NCBI RefSeq assembly: GCF_013387495.1
Contig: NZ_JABZEE010000028.1
Span: forward strand, 152,314 to 216,313
DNA length: 64,000 nucleotides
Reading direction: 5' to 3'
From: Streptomyces sp. PKU-EA00015
GTDB taxonomy: Bacteria > Actinomycetota > Actinomycetes > Streptomycetales > Streptomycetaceae
The notes below the pieces were generated by a model. The model made no database searches. It was not told the DNA's origin and was given only the letters and a program-made list of their open reading frames with translations. Position numbers and translations under genes: made by a program. Numbering within the stretch: position 1 is the stretch's first letter; every line of letters begins with the position of its first letter. Shown piece by piece: positions 43,083 through 51,592 of this stretch.

Positions 43083-43101
43083 GGAAGTGAGCCTTACCTC
43101 A
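43083..43101. promoter_or_regulatory. Possible iron box (DmdR/IdeR-type) upstream of fumarase
   Basis: The minus-strand 19-mer TGAGGTAAGGCTCACTTCC matches the IdeR/DmdR consensus TTAGGTTAGGCTAACCTAA at 13 of 19 positions by eye. It lies about 90 bases before the start of an iron-sulfur fumarase gene. Confidence 0.4.
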
Positions 43102-43187
43102 CACAATCGGGGCAGCGGGGGCGTTCTACGCTGGAGGGCGCTGCCAATGGAGGCCAGCCGCTGTCTGTGAAGTGAGGAATGGGCGAA

Positions 43188-44855
43188 ATGCCGGAGTTCG
43201 CGTATACGGATCTGCTCCCCCTGGGAGAGGACACCACCCCGTACCGGCTGGTGACCTCCGAGGGTGTCTCCACCTTCGAGGCCGACGGGCGCACGTTCCT
43301 CAAGGTCCAGCCCGAGGCGCTGCGCAAGCTCGCGGCCGAGGCCGTCCACGACATCCAGCACTACCTGCGCCCCGCCCACCTCGCGCAGCTGCGGCGCATC
43401 ATCGACGACCCCGAGGCGTCGTCGAACGACAAGTTCGTCGCCCTGGACCTGCTGAAGAACGCGAACATCGCGGCCGCCGGCGTGCTCCCCATGTGCCAGG
43501 ACACCGGCACCGCGATCGTCATGGGCAAGCGCGGCCAGAACGTGCTGACCGAGGGCGGGGACGAGGAAGCCCTCTCGCGCGGCATCTACGACGCGTACAC
43601 CAAGCTCAACCTGCGCTACTCGCAGATGGCTCCGCTCACCATGTGGGAGGAGAAGAACACCGGCTCGAACCTGCCCGCGCAGATCGAGCTGTACGCGACC
43701 GACGGCGGCGCGTACAAGTTCCTCTTCATGGCCAAGGGCGGCGGCAGCGCCAACAAGTCCTTCCTCTACCAGGAGACGAAGGCCGTGCTCAACGAGGCGA
43801 GCATGATGAAGTTCCTGGAGGAGAAGATCCGTTCGCTCGGCACGGCCGCCTGCCCGCCGTACCACCTGGCGATCGTCGTCGGCGGCACCAGCGCGGAGTT
43901 CGCGCTGAAGACCGCCAAGTACGCCTCCGCGCACTACCTCGACGAGCTGCCGTCCGAGGGGTCGGAGCTCGGCCACGGCTTCCGCGACGAGGAGCTGGAG
44001 AAGAAGGTCTTCGAGCTCACCCAGAAGATCGGCATCGGCGCCCAGTTCGGCGGCAAGTACTTCTGTCACGACGTGCGCGTGGTGCGTCTGCCGCGGCACG
44101 GAGCCTCGCTGCCCGTCGCGATCGCCGTCTCCTGCTCGGCCGACCGCCAGGCCGTCGCGAAGATCACGGCCGAGGGCGTCTTCCTGGAACAGCTGGAGAC
44201 CGACCCGGCGCGCTTCCTGCCGGACACGACACAGGAGCAGCTCGCCGACGAGGGCGACGTCGTGCGCATCGACCTCAACCGTCCGATGGACGAGATGCTG
44301 GCCGAGCTGACGAAGTACCCGGTCAAGACGCGCCTGTCGCTGACCGGTCCGCTGGTCGTCGCCCGTGACATCGCGCACGCGAAGATCAAGGAGCGGCTCG
44401 ACGCGGGTGAGGAGATGCCTCAGTACCTGAAGGACCACCCGGTGTACTACGCCGGTCCCGCCAAGACTCCCGAGGGCTACGCCTCCGGTTCCTTCGGCCC
44501 GACGACGGCGGGCCGGATGGACTCCTACGTCGAGCAGTTCCAGGCGGCCGGCGGCTCGAAGATCATGCTGGCCAAGGGGAACCGGTCCAAGCAGGTCACC
44601 GACGCGTGCGGCACGCACGGCGGCTTCTACCTCGGCTCGATCGGCGGCCCGGCCGCGCGCCTCGCGCAGGACTGCATCAAGAAGGTCGAGGTCGTCGAGT
44701 ACGAGGAGCTCGGCATGGAGGCGGTGTGGAAGATCGAGGTGGAGGACTTCCCGGCGTTCATCGTGGTCGACGACAAGGGCAACGACTTCTTCCAGGATCC
44801 GGCGCCGGCGCCGACGTTCACGTCGATTCCGGTGCGGGGGCCGGGGCAGGCGTAG
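43188..44855 (+). CDS. fumB: Class I fumarate hydratase (iron-sulfur)
   Basis: 555 residues from ATG 43188 (SD GAGGA nine bases upstream); ATG 43179 abuts that SD. A single-chain two-domain fumarase: cluster cysteines in LPMCQDTGTA (alpha domain) and GGKYFCHDVRVV, plus VSCSADRQA; the beta-domain motif GPTTAGRMDSYVEQFQ is also present. It interconverts fumarate and malate in the TCA cycle using a [4Fe-4S] cluster. A class II enzyme (fumC) lies 2.2 kb downstream. Confidence 0.95.
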   Translation: MPEFAYTDLLPLGEDTTPYRLVTSEGVSTFEADGRTFLKVQPEALRKLAAEAVHDIQHYLRPAHLAQLRRIIDDPEASSNDKFVALDLLKNANIAAAGVLPMCQDTGTAIVMGKRGQNVLTEGGDEEALSRGIYDAYTKLNLRYSQMAPLTMWEEKNTGSNLPAQIELYATDGGAYKFLFMAKGGGSANKSFLYQETKAVLNEASMMKFLEEKIRSLGTAACPPYHLAIVVGGTSAEFALKTAKYASAHYLDELPSEGSELGHGFRDEELEKKVFELTQKIGIGAQFGGKYFCHDVRVVRLPRHGASLPVAIAVSCSADRQAVAKITAEGVFLEQLETDPARFLPDTTQEQLADEGDVVRIDLNRPMDEMLAELTKYPVKTRLSLTGPLVVARDIAHAKIKERLDAGEEMPQYLKDHPVYYAGPAKTPEGYASGSFGPTTAGRMDSYVEQFQAAGGSKIMLAKGNRSKQVTDACGTHGGFYLGSIGGPAARLAQDCIKKVEVVEYEELGMEAVWKIEVEDFPAFIVVDDKGNDFFQDPAPAPTFTSIPVRGPGQA

Positions 44856-44857
44856 CT

Positions 44858-45014
44858 TTTCCCCACCCCGCCCCTTCCCGTAACCGGGGGCAGGCCCCCA
44901 GACCCCCGTGGCCCCTGCGCCCTGGCGGACGCGGGCCTCAGGACCTCCGCCCCGGGCCCCGTACCGCGCTTCCCGCGGTGTCCTCGAACTCCCCCTACGG
45001 CCGGCGGCCGTGGG
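44858..45014. repeat. Dispersed intergenic repeat, copy 1 (inverted copy at 63740-63890)
   Basis: Starts CCCCACCCCGCCCCTTCCCG and ends CTACGGCCGGCGGCCGTGGG. By eye it is about 85% identical to the reverse complement of 63740-63890. Part of a 574-base stretch without a gene; an ORF-like antisense frame here has no family features. Confidence 0.75.
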
Positions 45015-45429
45015 GCCGGCGCTTGAGGCGCGGGGGCTCCGGGGGCGGAGCCCCCGGTTGCCGGCGCAGAGGCCCGGGACGGAGCCCCCGGCTGCGCGCA
45101 GCGCAGGTACGCCGGGGGGCTCCGGGGCGGAGCCCATTGCCGCCCCAGAGGCCCGGGCAGGGCGGCGCCCCGGTTCCCCGAAACGCGGAGGCCTGGGACG
45201 GCGGAAACTCCCAGTCGCCCGGCAGAGTCCCGGGACAAAGCCCCGGTTCCGCCAAGCGCGAAGGCCCGGAGGCGGAGACCCCACTTGCTTCGCAGCGCAG
45301 GGGCCACGGGGCGAAACTCCCATTCCCGCAGCCCACAGGCCCGAGACGAAACTCCGGTGCCGCGAAGCGCGGGGCCCCGAGCGCAGGAATCCCGGGCCGG
45401 AGCCCCACTCGCGCGCAGCGCAGCGGGGG
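45015..45429. repeat. GC-rich degenerate tandem repeat region
   Basis: About seven imperfect units of 50-65 bases, each with GCGCAG.GGCCCGGG and GCGGAGCCCCCGG-like cores. Such low-complexity intergenic repeats are common between convergent Streptomyces genes. No coding sequence is supported. Confidence 0.7.
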
Positions 45430-46962
45430 CTACGCGAAGCGTTGGTCCGGGCCGTCGTCGCACGGGTGCAGCGCCGCCCTCGAACCCGACGACGGCAGCG
45501 TCACGCACAACGACTGCGCCGCCGACGGGCGGATCGTCCCCGACGTGCGGACGAACTGCTGGTTCGCGCCCCCGTGGCAGTCCCACACGGTCAGCTCCGT
45601 GCCCGGCCGGTACGCGCCGTCCGGGACGTCCACGCACCGGTCCTGGGTCAGTTCCGTGTGCAGGGAGCGGCGCGCCGGGTCGTACCACCAGCCCTGGTTG
45701 CGGCCGCCGTGGCAGTCCCAGGCCAGCAGGGCCGTGCCGTTGCGGGTGACCGCCCCCGACACGTCCAGGCACGGCCCGGACGCCGCCTTCAGCGGGCGGT
45801 ACGCGTCGTCCCACGCCAGCGGGTGCAGCACCGGCCTGCCCGTGGACGCCGCGTCCGCGCAGCTCGCCTCCCGCGCGTTCGAGGCGTAGAGCTGCGTCAG
45901 GCACGACGCGAAGGCCGCGTGGCCGCGGGCGTTCGGGTGGAAGGACTGGCGGACCGAGTTCGCGTCCGGCGGGAAGGGGTTGGAGACGTCCACGTACAGC
46001 CCCCGCGCCCACGGGTCCTGGTAGCAGACCTCGTGGCCGTGGAAGAGGCGGGAGTTGTCCAGGTACACCGCGCCCGTGCTGCGCGCGGCCGCGCGCATGC
46101 CGCGTTCGAAGGCGGGGACGGCGCGGTTGCGGCCCCACACCGTGTCGGAGTCGTGGCCCATCCCTCCACAGGCCAGCTTGCCCGGGAATTGCGGGTTGTC
46201 GCGGAAGTCGGGCCCGATCGGGCTCGGGTAGCCCATCACGACGAGCTTGTAGTCGCCGTCCGCGTACCCGGCGTCCCTCATGACGGTCCGCAGATCGCGC
46301 ACGGTCTGTTCGACCTTGGGGACGAGGCCGTCGACCCGGGCCTGCCAGCCGGGTGCGTACTTCGGCTCGCACGGGCCCTGGAGGGTCATGTACCGCACGA
46401 CGCAGTCGGTCATCACGGGGCCGAACTGGAGGTCGTCGTTGGCGCCCGCGACCAGCACCACCATCTTGATGCGGGTGTTGCGCGCCTTGATGGCCAGGTT
46501 GTCGCTCTGGACGAGTTCGTCGGCGTACTGCTTCGATCCGCCGATGCGGATGTTGCCGGTGGACGCGCCGGAACAGGAGACGTTGTACGTCAGGTCCGCC
46601 GCGATGCCCGTGCGGTGGATCGCGGCGTCGGGCGAGCGGTGGCACCAGTTGTGGGGGCCGTTCGTGCCGGGCTCGTAGGTGCCGACGCCCTCGCCGGAGA
46701 TCTCGCTGTCGCCCAGTGAGATCAGGCCGGTCTTGCGCTGTGCGAGCGGACGTTCCTCCGGGCTGCCGTAGAGTGCGGTCGCCTCGGCCGCGCGGACGGC
46801 TTCGAGTTCGGGCGGCAGCGGTGCCGCCGCCGGCGACGACACAGCCGGGCTGCCGGCCGCGGCGGGGGCGGTGAGCGTCGTCCCGCCCAGGACGGTGGCG
46901 AGTACCGCGGCGGTGGCCACGGTACGAGTCAGGGTGCGAACTCTTCGGCCTGTTCCCTTCAT
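45430..46962 (-). CDS. Secreted SGNH/GDSL hydrolase with C-terminal ricin-type lectin domain
   Basis: 510 residues from ATG 46962. Signal peptide with TRTVATAAVLATVLGG and an Ala-rich cleavage region. SGNH blocks: ISLGDSEISGEG (Ser nucleophile; GDSE rather than GDSY), SCSGASTGN (block II), VVLVAGANDDLQ (block III) and SFHPNARGHAAFA (block V His). Residues about 370-510 form a beta-trefoil with QxW-like motifs (CHGGRNQGWWYD, CHGGANQQFV, DGPDQRFA) that binds carbohydrate. Probably an extracellular esterase/lipase targeted to a polysaccharide or glycolipid. Divergent from fumC. Confidence 0.88.
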   Translation of the reverse strand: MKGTGRRVRTLTRTVATAAVLATVLGGTTLTAPAAAGSPAVSSPAAAPLPPELEAVRAAEATALYGSPEERPLAQRKTGLISLGDSEISGEGVGTYEPGTNGPHNWCHRSPDAAIHRTGIAADLTYNVSCSGASTGNIRIGGSKQYADELVQSDNLAIKARNTRIKMVVLVAGANDDLQFGPVMTDCVVRYMTLQGPCEPKYAPGWQARVDGLVPKVEQTVRDLRTVMRDAGYADGDYKLVVMGYPSPIGPDFRDNPQFPGKLACGGMGHDSDTVWGRNRAVPAFERGMRAAARSTGAVYLDNSRLFHGHEVCYQDPWARGLYVDVSNPFPPDANSVRQSFHPNARGHAAFASCLTQLYASNAREASCADAASTGRPVLHPLAWDDAYRPLKAASGPCLDVSGAVTRNGTALLAWDCHGGRNQGWWYDPARRSLHTELTQDRCVDVPDGAYRPGTELTVWDCHGGANQQFVRTSGTIRPSAAQSLCVTLPSSGSRAALHPCDDGPDQRFA

Positions 46963-47077
46963 TGCGCCTCCCGGAGTTGTGGTTACTCGGGGTATTTACT
47001 GGCGGGTAGCGCAGTTGGGAATAGGCGGAACAAGACAACTGCTCAACTTTTCGAGACGTTCGGGAGGAAGGACAGCG

Positions 47078-48478
<1,401 letters not shown>

Positions 48479-48522
48479 CCTGTGTCGCAGTAACGGGGGT
48501 GCCTACCTCCTAAGATCTGCTC

Positions 48523-49203
48523 ATGACAGGCACGGAACGCATCGCACGCTGGGCGCCCGGGGACCAGATCCTCTGGCGCTACCGCGGCCATGCCCCGGAT
48601 CTGGACGGCTGCGGCGTGCACATCTGCCGGCCGGTGACGGTCGTCCAGGACACCGAGGAACTGCTCGCGGTCTGGATGGCGCCGGGGACGGAGTGCGTGA
48701 AGCCGGTCCTGGTGGACGGCACCCCCGTCCACCAGGAGCCGCTCGCGACCCGCTACACGGCCCCGCGCACGCTCACCCGGGGCCGCTGGTTCGGCTCGGG
48801 GGTCCTGAAGCTCGCCCGCCCCGGCGACCCGTGGTCGGTCTGGCTGTTCTGGGAGACGGGCTGGCGGTTCAGGAGCTGGTACGTCAACCTCGAGGAGCCG
48901 CGCACGCGTTGGTCGGGCGGGGTGGACTCCGAGGACCATTTCCTCGACATCTCCGTGTACCCGGACCGCAGTTGGCTGTGGCGCGACGAGGACGAGTTCG
49001 CGCAGGCGCAGCGGGTCGGGCTGATGGACGCCCGGAAGGCGGCGCGGGTGCGCGCGGCGGGCCGGGCGGCCGTGGAGTCGATCCGGGCCTGGGAGGCTCC
49101 CTTCTCCGCGGGCTGGGAGCACTGGCGGCCCGATCCGTCCTGGCCGGTTCCCCAACTGCCCGCCGACTGGGCCCGTACTCCGGCCCGGCGGCTGGCCTCC
49201 TGA
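48523..49203 (+). CDS. DUF402 domain protein (FomD-like)
   Basis: 226 residues from ATG 48523. DUF402/FomD-type nucleotide hydrolase fold: LWRYRG, RWFGSGVLKLARPGDPWSVWLFWE, GWRFRSWYVNLEEPRTRWSGGVDSEDHFLDISVYPDRSWLWRDEDEF. The paired acidic residues of DxExxLDxxVxPD type and the Arg/Lys set suggest a metal-dependent nucleotide phosphatase. The physiological substrate is unknown. Located after fumC in a conserved order. Confidence 0.82.
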   Translation: MTGTERIARWAPGDQILWRYRGHAPDLDGCGVHICRPVTVVQDTEELLAVWMAPGTECVKPVLVDGTPVHQEPLATRYTAPRTLTRGRWFGSGVLKLARPGDPWSVWLFWETGWRFRSWYVNLEEPRTRWSGGVDSEDHFLDISVYPDRSWLWRDEDEFAQAQRVGLMDARKAARVRAAGRAAVESIRAWEAPFSAGWEHWRPDPSWPVPQLPADWARTPARRLAS

Positions 49204-49480
49204 CCGGGGCCAGACGGACGGCGGCGCGCCCGGGAAGGCCGACACTGAGCGAAGCTGGCCGAAACTTTGCGTTTCGCCGACCACTCCGCCCCGATCTCTC
49301 CGTTCCTGTCACCTCGCCGGTGACATCCAGGTGTCCGATTCGGAACAGTGAACGCGCTCCGGCGTATACGACCTCGTGAGACTCTTGATGCGCCCCCTGG
49401 GGGCAACCGTAGGATCGTCGTCCGCGAGGCTGCGCCGTACGAGGGAGAGCTGAGCGCAGACCGAGGACCGCACGTCAGCA
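49204..49480. other. Upstream region of the SpoIIE-type gene
   Basis: No gene is supported. It contains a small hairpin CGAAAC-TTTGC-GTTTCG at 49260-49276 and a GCGCCCCCTGGGGGC palindrome near 49391. No clear consensus promoter. Confidence 0.4.
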
Positions 49481-49510
49481 CGAGTCACCACGAGTCAGTA
49501 CGAGTCATAC
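49481..49510 (+). repeat. Three CGAGTCA repeats with exact 10-bp period
   Basis: Copies at 49481-49487, 49491-49497 and 49501-49507, ending just before the SD of the leader ORF. One-helical-turn phasing suggests a protein-binding site; alternatively an RNA-level element. Confidence 0.6.
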
Positions 49511-49523
49511 AGGGGGTAGAGCC

Positions 49524-49631
49524 GTGCCGGATGCCCGCCACCCTGTCGACGCCGCCTCCAGAGCGGGTATACCGCCCCACGAGGCGGTTGCATCGCACAA
49601 CCGGCCCGGACGGACGGAATCCCACGCGTGA
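49524..49631 (+). CDS. 35-codon leader ORF coupled to SpoIIE-type phosphatase
   Basis: GTG 49524 has an excellent SD (AGGGGG at 49511-49516). The peptide (VPDARHPVDAASRAG...) ends at TGA 49629-49631, which overlaps the GTG start of the phosphatase gene. This arrangement implies translational coupling: ribosomes on the leader deliver initiation to the downstream gene, which has no good SD of its own. Function of the peptide itself is unknown. Confidence 0.5.
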   Translation: MPDARHPVDAASRAGIPPHEAVASHNRPGRTESHA

Positions 49632-51523
49632 CGGAGCATCCCACCTCCCACGAAGGCCGGCAGCCCCTGGTTGCCCGGTCCCAGGAACGCACCCGGCCGC
49701 GGGCCGAGGCGGCCGGGGCCGCAGCCGTGCCTTCCGGACCGCCGCCGAAGCCGCAGCCCCAGACGCACTCCGTGCAGCCCCAGGTCGCCCACGCCCAGGA
49801 CATCGCCGGCACCGCGCGCCGCGAGGGCGACCGGCTGCGCTTCGTGGGGGCCGCGACCCGGCGGATCGCGCGCGGGATCGACCTGGACGAGATCGTGCTC
49901 GGCCTGTGCCGGGCGACCGTGCCGACGTTCTCCGACGCGATCCTGGTCTACCTGCGCGACCCGCTGCCCGTGGGCGACGAGCGGCCCGTGTCGCCGTTCG
50001 TGCTCCGGCTGCGTCGCAGCGACCGGCTGCGTTTGAACACCCATGACGTCGACCAGGGCACCGGCCTCGCCATACCGCTGCTGGACCCGGGGGCCGACCT
50101 CGCGCCCGCCGCCGAGCTGTGCGAGGTGCGCTCTGGCGGCGCCCTGTCCGAGGTGCTGCGCGGAGTGCGGCCGGTCTTCGGCGACTCCGCGGCGGCCCGC
50201 GCAGCGCTGCCCGAACTCCTCGGCGACGGGCGCAGCGTGCCGAGCGGCCATCGGGCGATACTCGCCCCGCTCCGCGGCCGTCGCCGCGTGATCGGTGCCG
50301 CCGTCTTCCTGCGCCGACCCGACCGTCCGGCCTTCGAGCCGAACGACCTGCTGGTCGCGGCCCAACTCGCCACGCACACCGCACTCGGCATCGACAAAGC
50401 CGTGCTCTACGGGCGCGAGGCGTACATCGCCGACGAGTTGCAGCGCACGATGCTGCCCGACTCGCTGCCCCAGCCGACCGGCGTGAAGCTCGCCTCGCGC
50501 TACCTGCCGGCCGCCGAGACGGCCCGCGTCGGCGGCGACTGGTACGACGCGATCCCGCTGCCCGGCAGCCGGGTCGCGCTGGTCGTGGGCGACGTCATGG
50601 GCCACTCGATGAAGTCCGCGGCGATCATGGGTCAGCTGCGCACCACCGCGCAGACGCTCGCCGGCCTCGACCTGCCGCCGCAGGAGGTGCTGCACCACCT
50701 CGACGAGCAGGCCCAGCGGCTCGGCGCCGACCGGATGGCGACATGCCTGTACGCGGTCTACGACCCGGTCTCGCACCGCATCACCATCGCCAACGCCGGA
50801 CACCCGCCGCCCATCCTGCTGCACCTGGGCGGGCGTGCCGAGGTGCTGCGAGTGCCGCCCGGCGCGCCGATCGGCGTCGGCGGCGTGGACTTCGAGGCGG
50901 TGGAGCTCGACGCCCCCGCCGGCGCGACGCTGCTGCTGTACACCGACGGTCTCGTCGAGTCGCGGCTGCGCGACGTCTGGACGGGCATCGAGCAGCTGCG
51001 CGAGCGCCTGGCCGACACCGCCCAGCTGACCGGCCCCGACCACTCGCCTCCGCTGGAGGCGCTGTGCGACGACGTGCTCGACATGCTGGGTCCCGGCGAC
51101 CGGGACGACGACATCGCGCTGCTGGCGGCTCGTTTCGACGGGATCGCGCCCAGTGACGTCGCGTACTGGTTCCTGGAGCCGGAGGACGCGGCGCCGAGCC
51201 GCGCCCGCCGCCTGGCACGGCGTGCGCTCGCCCGCTGGGGCCTGGAGGAGCTGTCCGACTCGGTGGAGCTGCTGGTCAGCGAGGTGGTGACCAATGCCGT
51301 GCGGTACGCGGAGCGTCCCGTCACGCTGCGGCTGCTGCGCACGGACGTGCTGCGCTGCGAGGTCGGCGACGACTCCCCGCAGCTGCCGAGGCAGCGCAGG
51401 GCCCGGGACACCGACGAGGGCGGCCGGGGCCTGTTCCTGGTGAACCGCATGGCGAGGCGGTGGGGGGCGACCCGGCTGTCGACCGGCAAGGTCGTCTGGT
51501 TCGAGCTGCCCGCCCGGCCCTGA
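49628..51523 (+). CDS. GAF - SpoIIE/PP2C phosphatase - HATPase regulator
   Basis: 631 residues from GTG 49628. A disordered Pro/Ala N-terminus, GAF-like sensor (about 60-240), PP2C/SpoIIE phosphatase (about 265-460) with GGDWYDAIPL, GDVMGHSMKSAAIM, TLLLYTDGLVE and DRDDDIALLAAR metal-binding Asp motifs, and a C-terminal HATPase_c_2 anti-sigma kinase-like domain (LVSEVVTNAVRYA; GGRGLFLVNRMARRWG). Such three-domain proteins act in partner-switching control of sigma factors in Streptomyces. No membrane segment. Confidence 0.93.
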   Translation: MTEHPTSHEGRQPLVARSQERTRPRAEAAGAAAVPSGPPPKPQPQTHSVQPQVAHAQDIAGTARREGDRLRFVGAATRRIARGIDLDEIVLGLCRATVPTFSDAILVYLRDPLPVGDERPVSPFVLRLRRSDRLRLNTHDVDQGTGLAIPLLDPGADLAPAAELCEVRSGGALSEVLRGVRPVFGDSAAARAALPELLGDGRSVPSGHRAILAPLRGRRRVIGAAVFLRRPDRPAFEPNDLLVAAQLATHTALGIDKAVLYGREAYIADELQRTMLPDSLPQPTGVKLASRYLPAAETARVGGDWYDAIPLPGSRVALVVGDVMGHSMKSAAIMGQLRTTAQTLAGLDLPPQEVLHHLDEQAQRLGADRMATCLYAVYDPVSHRITIANAGHPPPILLHLGGRAEVLRVPPGAPIGVGGVDFEAVELDAPAGATLLLYTDGLVESRLRDVWTGIEQLRERLADTAQLTGPDHSPPLEALCDDVLDMLGPGDRDDDIALLAARFDGIAPSDVAYWFLEPEDAAPSRARRLARRALARWGLEELSDSVELLVSEVVTNAVRYAERPVTLRLLRTDVLRCEVGDDSPQLPRQRRARDTDEGGRGLFLVNRMARRWGATRLSTGKVVWFELPARP

Positions 51524-51528
51524 CTGTT

Positions 51529-51582
51529 CGTATACGGCTGCGCCCCGGGATCCGGCCGGATCCCGGGGCGCAGCCGTATACG
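51529..51582. terminator. 54-bp perfect palindrome, bidirectional terminator
   Basis: The two 27-base arms are exact reverse complements (CGTATACGGCTGCGCC... on each strand) with no spacer. It lies between convergent SpoIIE-type and PBP genes, starting six bases after the stop of the former. Confidence 0.9.
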
Positions 51583-51592
51583 ACCGTGGTCG

